From assembly GCA_963710645.1 (NCBI GenBank), contig CAVQBD010000009.1:1816024-1880023 (forward strand): 64,000 nt of DNA, read 5' to 3'. Below, piece after piece: positions 60,489 through 64,000 of this stretch. The position numbers and the translations under genes are program-made. The DNA comes from FEB-10 sp963710645. Its GTDB lineage: Bacteria > Acidobacteriota > Thermoanaerobaculia > Thermoanaerobaculales > Sulfomarinibacteraceae. The notes beneath the pieces are model-generated. The model saw nothing but the letters and a program-made list of their open reading frames with translations. It did no database searches and had not been told where the DNA came from. Position 1 is the stretch's first letter, and each line of letters opens with the position of its first letter.

Positions 60489-61585
60489 CGACACAGCTCG
60501 CGGTAGACGGCGAGGGTCGCGTCGGCGGCGGCGCCCACGAGCAGTCTCCGGACGCGGCGCCAGCGCCGAGCGCGGCGAGTTCGTCGGCGTCGATCGAGCG
60601 CCTCGACGATGCCCCGCGGCGATGACGTCGACGTCGAACGGATCGACGAGCACGGCGGCGCCGCCGGCCACCTCCTCGGTCGAGGTTCCCGCGCTCGTGA
60701 CCACCGGCGTGCCCTGAGCCATCGCCTCGGCCACGGGGAGCCCGAACCCCTCGCGCTCGCTCGGGTAGGCGAACACCGTGCCGCGGCGTACAGCCCGCGA
60801 GGTCGTCGTCGGGCACGAAGCCGAGGAAGCGCACGTCGGTCGCCGCCGCCGGAGCGAGCGCACGTCGCCCCACCCGGCGGCACCAGCGACGACGAGCGGG
60901 AGCGTCGTCTCGACGCCGGCATCGCCATCGGCCCGATCAGCCGTCGCAGGTTCTTGCGCGGCTCGATCGTGCCGACGAACAGGACGAACTCGCTCGGGCA
61001 GGCGAGTAGCGGCGCCGGGCATCCGCTCGATCTCGGCGACCGTCGCCGGGCGGCGTCGACGCCGAGCGGGACGAGACGCAGCCGGTCCGCGTCGAGGCCG
61101 TGCGTCGAGGCAGTCGTCGACGTCGCCTCGCTGGGACACAGGATCGGTCGGCCGCGCGGCGCGATCGCCGTCGAGGCTGCGGGTCATCACTCGGACGCCG
61201 TGCCTCGTGAACTTCTCGGGGTGTGGACGAAGGCGATGTCGTGCAACGTGACGACCAGCGGCGCCGACGTCGCGCACGGGATCAGTCCGGTGGCGTGGGC
61301 GACGTCGACGGCACCGGTGACCGACTCGACCTTCGGCCAGTCGAACCGGGTCCACGTCTCGTACAGCAGCGGCCGCGCCAGCGGCAGCATCGCCACCGGC
61401 CCCGGCGGCCGTAGATCGGGTCGGGCGGCGCGGGTGCTTGCCGGCGACGTACCGCAGGTCGACCTCGTCGCAGGTCCGGAGAGCGAGTTCGCGGGCGATA
61501 CGCAGCGCGGCGACCGCGGTGCCGCCGGGGCGTCGTGCCAGCACTGCTCGACCGTGTACGCCACCCGGATCGCCGATGAGCCCAC
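60485..61585 (-). CDS. GT4 glycosyltransferase, multiple frameshifts
   Basis: GTG 61585 begins a frame with IRVAYTVEQCWHDAP. In neighbouring frames GGTAVAALRIARELALRT and LLYETWTRFDWPKVESVTGA follow, then VDVAHATGLIPCATSAPLVV, TLHDIAFVHTP, DVRFLGFVPDDDLAG and FAYPSEREGFGLPVAEAM. The last block includes the E-x7-E motif. It is the third consecutive GT4 gene of the locus; all three overlap their neighbours by a few bases. Probable role: successive sugar transfer to a lipid-linked repeat unit. Confidence 0.75.
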
Positions 61586-61624
61586 CGAGTGAGTCTGGCA
61601 GCCGGTCGACCGTCGCGGGGGACG

Positions 61625-62179
61625 TCAGATGACTCCGGCGGCACGCGCGGTCCGCGTATGCCGCGGCCAGCGGGACCGTTTCGTGGGCGTTGAGGCCGCT
61701 CGGATTCGGCACGACCCACAGGCGGCTGCCCTCGAAGCCGGCGGGTTGCTCGCCCATCGTCGCCTTCGGTTCGGCGAACGCCGTACGGTAGGCGGTGATC
61801 CCGGCGACCGCGACGACGGCCGGTGTGTGGGCCGCACGAACGTGCGCAGCGTCTCACCGCCCGGCGCGAGTTCGTCCTCGAGAGTTCGGACGCCTTGGCC
61901 GTGGCGCGATGAGCGACGTTGCTGATGCCGAGCCCCGACCGAGGAGGTGGTCTCGGTCGGCGTCGGACATGCCGACGCCGCGATCGATCGGGCGCTCGAT
62001 GATGCCGGCCTCGAGCAGCGCCGGATAGAAGCGATTGCCGGGGGACGAGAAATGCGATTGTGTCGCCGCGGTCCACAGACCGGGGTTGATCCCGACGAAG
62101 AGCAGCCGAAGGTCGGCCCGACCAGGTCGGGGACGGTGGCGCCGACGTACGACTCGAGCTCGGCTCGGGTGAATCCCAC
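61625..62179 (-). CDS. mug: Mismatch-specific uracil-DNA glycosylase (Mug/TDG-like), frameshifted
   Basis: A base-excision repair enzyme removing U or T from G mismatches. The start GTG 62179 gives GFTRAELESYVGATVPDLV. In shifted frames LRLLFVGINPGLWTAATQSH (the GINPG active-site block) and FSSPGNRFYPALLEAGI follow, then RGVGMSDADRDHLLGRG and SGISNVAHRATAKASEL. The C-terminus ends AARAAGVI. Its presence in a glycan operon is likely coincidental. Confidence 0.75.
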   Translation of the reverse strand: MGFTRAELESYVGATVPDLVGPTFGCSSSGSTPVCGPRRHNRISRPPAIASIRRCSRPASSSARSIAASACPTPTETTSSVGARHQQRRSSRHGQGVRTLEDELAPGGETLRTFVRPTHRPSSRSPGSPPTVRRSPNRRRRWASNPPASRAAACGSCRIRAASTPTKRSRWPRHTRTARAAGVI

Positions 62180-63025
62180 GGGCGACGAGCTCGGCGAGCG
62201 GCTCGCGGAAATCGCGGGAGCGGCGTCCGCCCGTCGGCGATCCAGCGGGCGTTGTCGAGCACGCTGTTCGCCGGACGCGGCGCCGGGCGGGGCGGGTCGA
62301 GCTCGGCGGTCGAGATCGGGCTGACCATCCGCGGATCGTGCCCGACGCCACGAGGATCTCCTGAACGAACTCGAACCAGGACACCGGCCCCGCGTTGGTG
62401 AGGTGGAAGACCCCGCCGGGCCGGTCGACCGCGAGCGATCGCAGCGCGGGCGCCAGGTCGGCGGTGAAGGTCGGACAGCCGCGCTGGTCGTCGACGAAGC
62501 GACATCGGGTTGCCGGTGGCCGCCAGCCGTCGCACGAGCTTGACCATGTTGTTGCCGTGTTCGCCGCAGACCCACGACGTCCGCACGATCGTGGCGTCGT
62601 CACCGAGCACGTCGATCGCGGCCCGCTCGCCCGGCGAGCTTCGATCGGCCGTACACCGACTGCGGGTTGGTCGGATCGTCCTCCCGGTACGGCACGATCG
62701 AGCGTGCCGTCGAACACGTAGTCGGTGGAGACGTGGACGAGGTGGGCGCCGACCCGGCGACACGCCGCGGCGAGGAGTCGGACGCCGTGCTCGTTGACGG
62801 CGTGCGCCGCCTCGACCTCGGTCTCGCAGCGTCGACCGCGGTGAACGCGGCGCAGTTGATGACGACGTCGGGCCGGACTCGGCGACGACGCCGGTCGACA
62901 CCGTCGCGCGATCGGTGATGTCGAGCTGCGGCGCGATCGACCGCGACGACCTCGTCGCCGGACGCAGCAGGTGGCGACCACGTCGGGCCCGAGCTGCCCG
63001 CGGCACCGGTGACCAGCACCCTCAC
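62180..63025 (-). CDS. rfbD: dTDP-4-dehydrorhamnose reductase, multiple frameshifts
   Basis: RfbD performs the last step of dTDP-L-rhamnose synthesis. GTG 63025 starts RVLVTGAAG. Fragments in order are DVVINCAAFTAVDAA, VSTDYVFDG, YGRSKLAG, IVRTSWVCGEHGNNMVKLVR, RGCPTFTADLAPALRSLAV, VFHLTNAGPVSWFEFVQEIL and SVLDNARWIADG. The Tyr-x3-Lys catalytic motif (YGRSK) is present. The 3' end is approximate. It directly follows rfbB. Confidence 0.8.
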
Positions 63026-63983
63026 AGGCGCCCCGCGCTCCTTCAGCGGCTCCCACCAGTCGCGGTGGTCGCGGTACCACTCGACGGTCGCCGCGAGGGT
63101 GTCGTCGAAGCTGCGCGCAGCGTCCAGCCGAGCGCGGTGATCTTCGTGATGTCGACCGAGTAGCGGCGGTCGTGGCCCAGGCGGTCCTCGACCGGCCGGA
63201 TGAACGACTCGTCACGGCCGCACAGCTCGAGCAGCCGGTCCGTCAGTCGATTGGTCATCTCGTTGCCGCCACCGATGTTGTAGATCTCGCCTGGTCCGCC
63301 GGTCTCGAGCACGAGCGTCGACCGCGAGTTGTGGTCCTCGACGTGGATCCAGTCGCGCACGTTCATGCCCGTCGCCGTAGAGCGGCACCGGTGCCCGTCG
63401 AGCAGGTTGGTGGCGAACAGCGGGATCACCTTCTCGGGGAACTGGTAGGGCCCGTAGTTGTTGGAGCAGCGGGTGACGACGACCGGGAGCCCGTAGGTGG
63501 GTGGTAGCTGAGCGCGATGAGGTCCGAGCCGGCCTTCGCAGCCGAGTACGGCGATCGCGGCTCGAGCGGATCGTCTCGAGGGACGATCCCTCCTCGACCG
63601 AGCCGTACACCTCGTCGGTCGAGATGTGGAGGAACCGGCCGATCCCGACCTGATTAGCCACGTCGCACATCACGTTGGTGCCGACGCAGTTCGTGCGGAC
63701 GAAGGCCGACCCGTCGGCGATCGATCGATCGACGTGGGTCTCCGCCGCGAAGTGGACGACCGCGTCGTGACCGTCCATCGCCGTGCGACGGCGTCGCGAT
63801 CGCAGATGTCGGCGTGGACGAACTCGCAGCGGGGGTCGTCGAGCACGATCGCGGATCGACGCCAGGTTGCCGGCGTAGGTCGGGGCGTCGTAGATGGTCA
63901 CCTCGTGGTCGGTCGATCGCGAGCACGTGGCGGACGTAGTTCGATCCGATGAATCCGGCCGCGCCGGTGACGAACAGTCTCAC
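63018..63983 (-). CDS. rfbB: dTDP-glucose 4,6-dehydratase, multiple frameshifts
   Basis: RfbB converts dTDP-glucose to the 4-keto-6-deoxy sugar. GTG 63983 follows AAGGAG and starts RLFVTGAAGFIGSNYVRHVL. Further fragments are DAVVHFAAETHVDRSIADGS, NQVGIGRFLHISTDEVYGSV, NVRDWIHVEDHNS, GEIYNIGGGNEMTNRLTDRL and EDRLGHDRRYSVDITKI. The C-terminus reads WYRDHRDWWEPLKERG. There the frame now runs on into rfbD instead of stopping, which one G too many in the GGGG before the end would explain. It pairs with rfbD for rhamnose supply. Confidence 0.85.
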
Positions 63984-64000
63984 GATGGGCTCCTTTCTGG

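Noticed and set aside
59970..61757. 595-codon minus-strand frame as a single large protein
   Set aside because: It is a chance join of pieces of two GT4 genes through indels; it lacks a continuous domain and its motifs belong to two separate overlapping genes.
61282..63215. Long minus-strand frames of 450-570 codons
   Set aside because: They mix short correct stretches of rfbD and the mug-like gene with out-of-frame Arg/Pro-rich sequence.

Overview
The window reads as two different genomes joined at about position 49911. Positions 1-49910 look like an Acidobacteriota chromosome, probably Thermoanaerobaculia-like. That placement is inference from gene content, from secreted proteins ending in a DGFESG...AWSA tail, and from the style of the intergenic repeats. 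Positions 49911-64000 look like a high-GC actinobacterium, Acidimicrobiia/Ilumatobacter-like: a coenzyme F420 gene (cofD) inside a surface-polysaccharide locus. At the junction a minus-strand gene loses its N-terminus and a plus-strand flippase gene loses its N-terminus within a few bases of each other. A chimeric assembly is therefore more likely than natural transfer.

Left part. 1-10.3 kb, minus strand: an M20 peptidase cut by the window edge, YggS, a coiled-coil zinc-ribbon protein, a CAT-anticodon tRNA, and a macromolecular-synthesis cluster rpsU-mutS2-dnaG-rpoD. 10.6-15.5 kb: a coiled-coil lipoprotein, then a three-gene plus-strand run (GAF-like protein, lytic transglycosylase, YjbQ). 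15.5-17.7 kb: an 11-haem cytochrome c fused to a b-type membrane cytochrome. 18.1-28.2 kb: an UPF0434 protein, xseA, xseB, ispA, a giant 1833-residue membrane protein (GT39-like half, YYY/DUF2298 half, NHL-like propeller), tlyA and an OsmC protein. 28.4-32.8 kb: PIN-PhoH ATPase, tRNA-Gln, an ABC-2 exporter pair and tRNA-Arg, whose 3' end is duplicated just downstream.

33-44.4 kb is an accessory stretch. It holds secreted proteins, a BrkB membrane protein, several decayed genes (an NTF2-like lipoprotein with two frameshifts, a cation-chloride-cotransporter remnant with an internal tandem duplication, a serine-peptidase C-terminal remnant), a patatin, a propeller lipoprotein and a papain-like secreted peptidase. 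44.5-49.3 kb is an arsenic locus: a minus-strand arsR-acr3-smtB-type operon faces a plus-strand ArsP-like permease-arsE-arsF-arsG run. A promoter and operator for arsR lie in the gap. Three of these genes carry a single extra base that breaks the frame.

Right part. A truncated flippase, an IS481-type element with CTAG target duplication, gmd, a glycosyltransferase and cofD come first. A convergent minus-strand run follows: rfbB, rfbD, a mug-like glycosylase, three GT4 glycosyltransferases, a membrane-anchored protein, a sugar nucleotidyltransferase and an NAD-dependent epimerase. Together they would make and assemble a rhamnose- and mannose-derived surface glycan. Nearly every gene after 55 kb is broken by repeated one-base indels while conserved motifs persist in alternating frames, which points to sequencing error rather than gene decay.

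Intergenic regions of the left part are rich in seven-base tandem repeats and in a dispersed hairpin element of about 78 bases. I saw no CRISPR array, rRNA or complete prophage.
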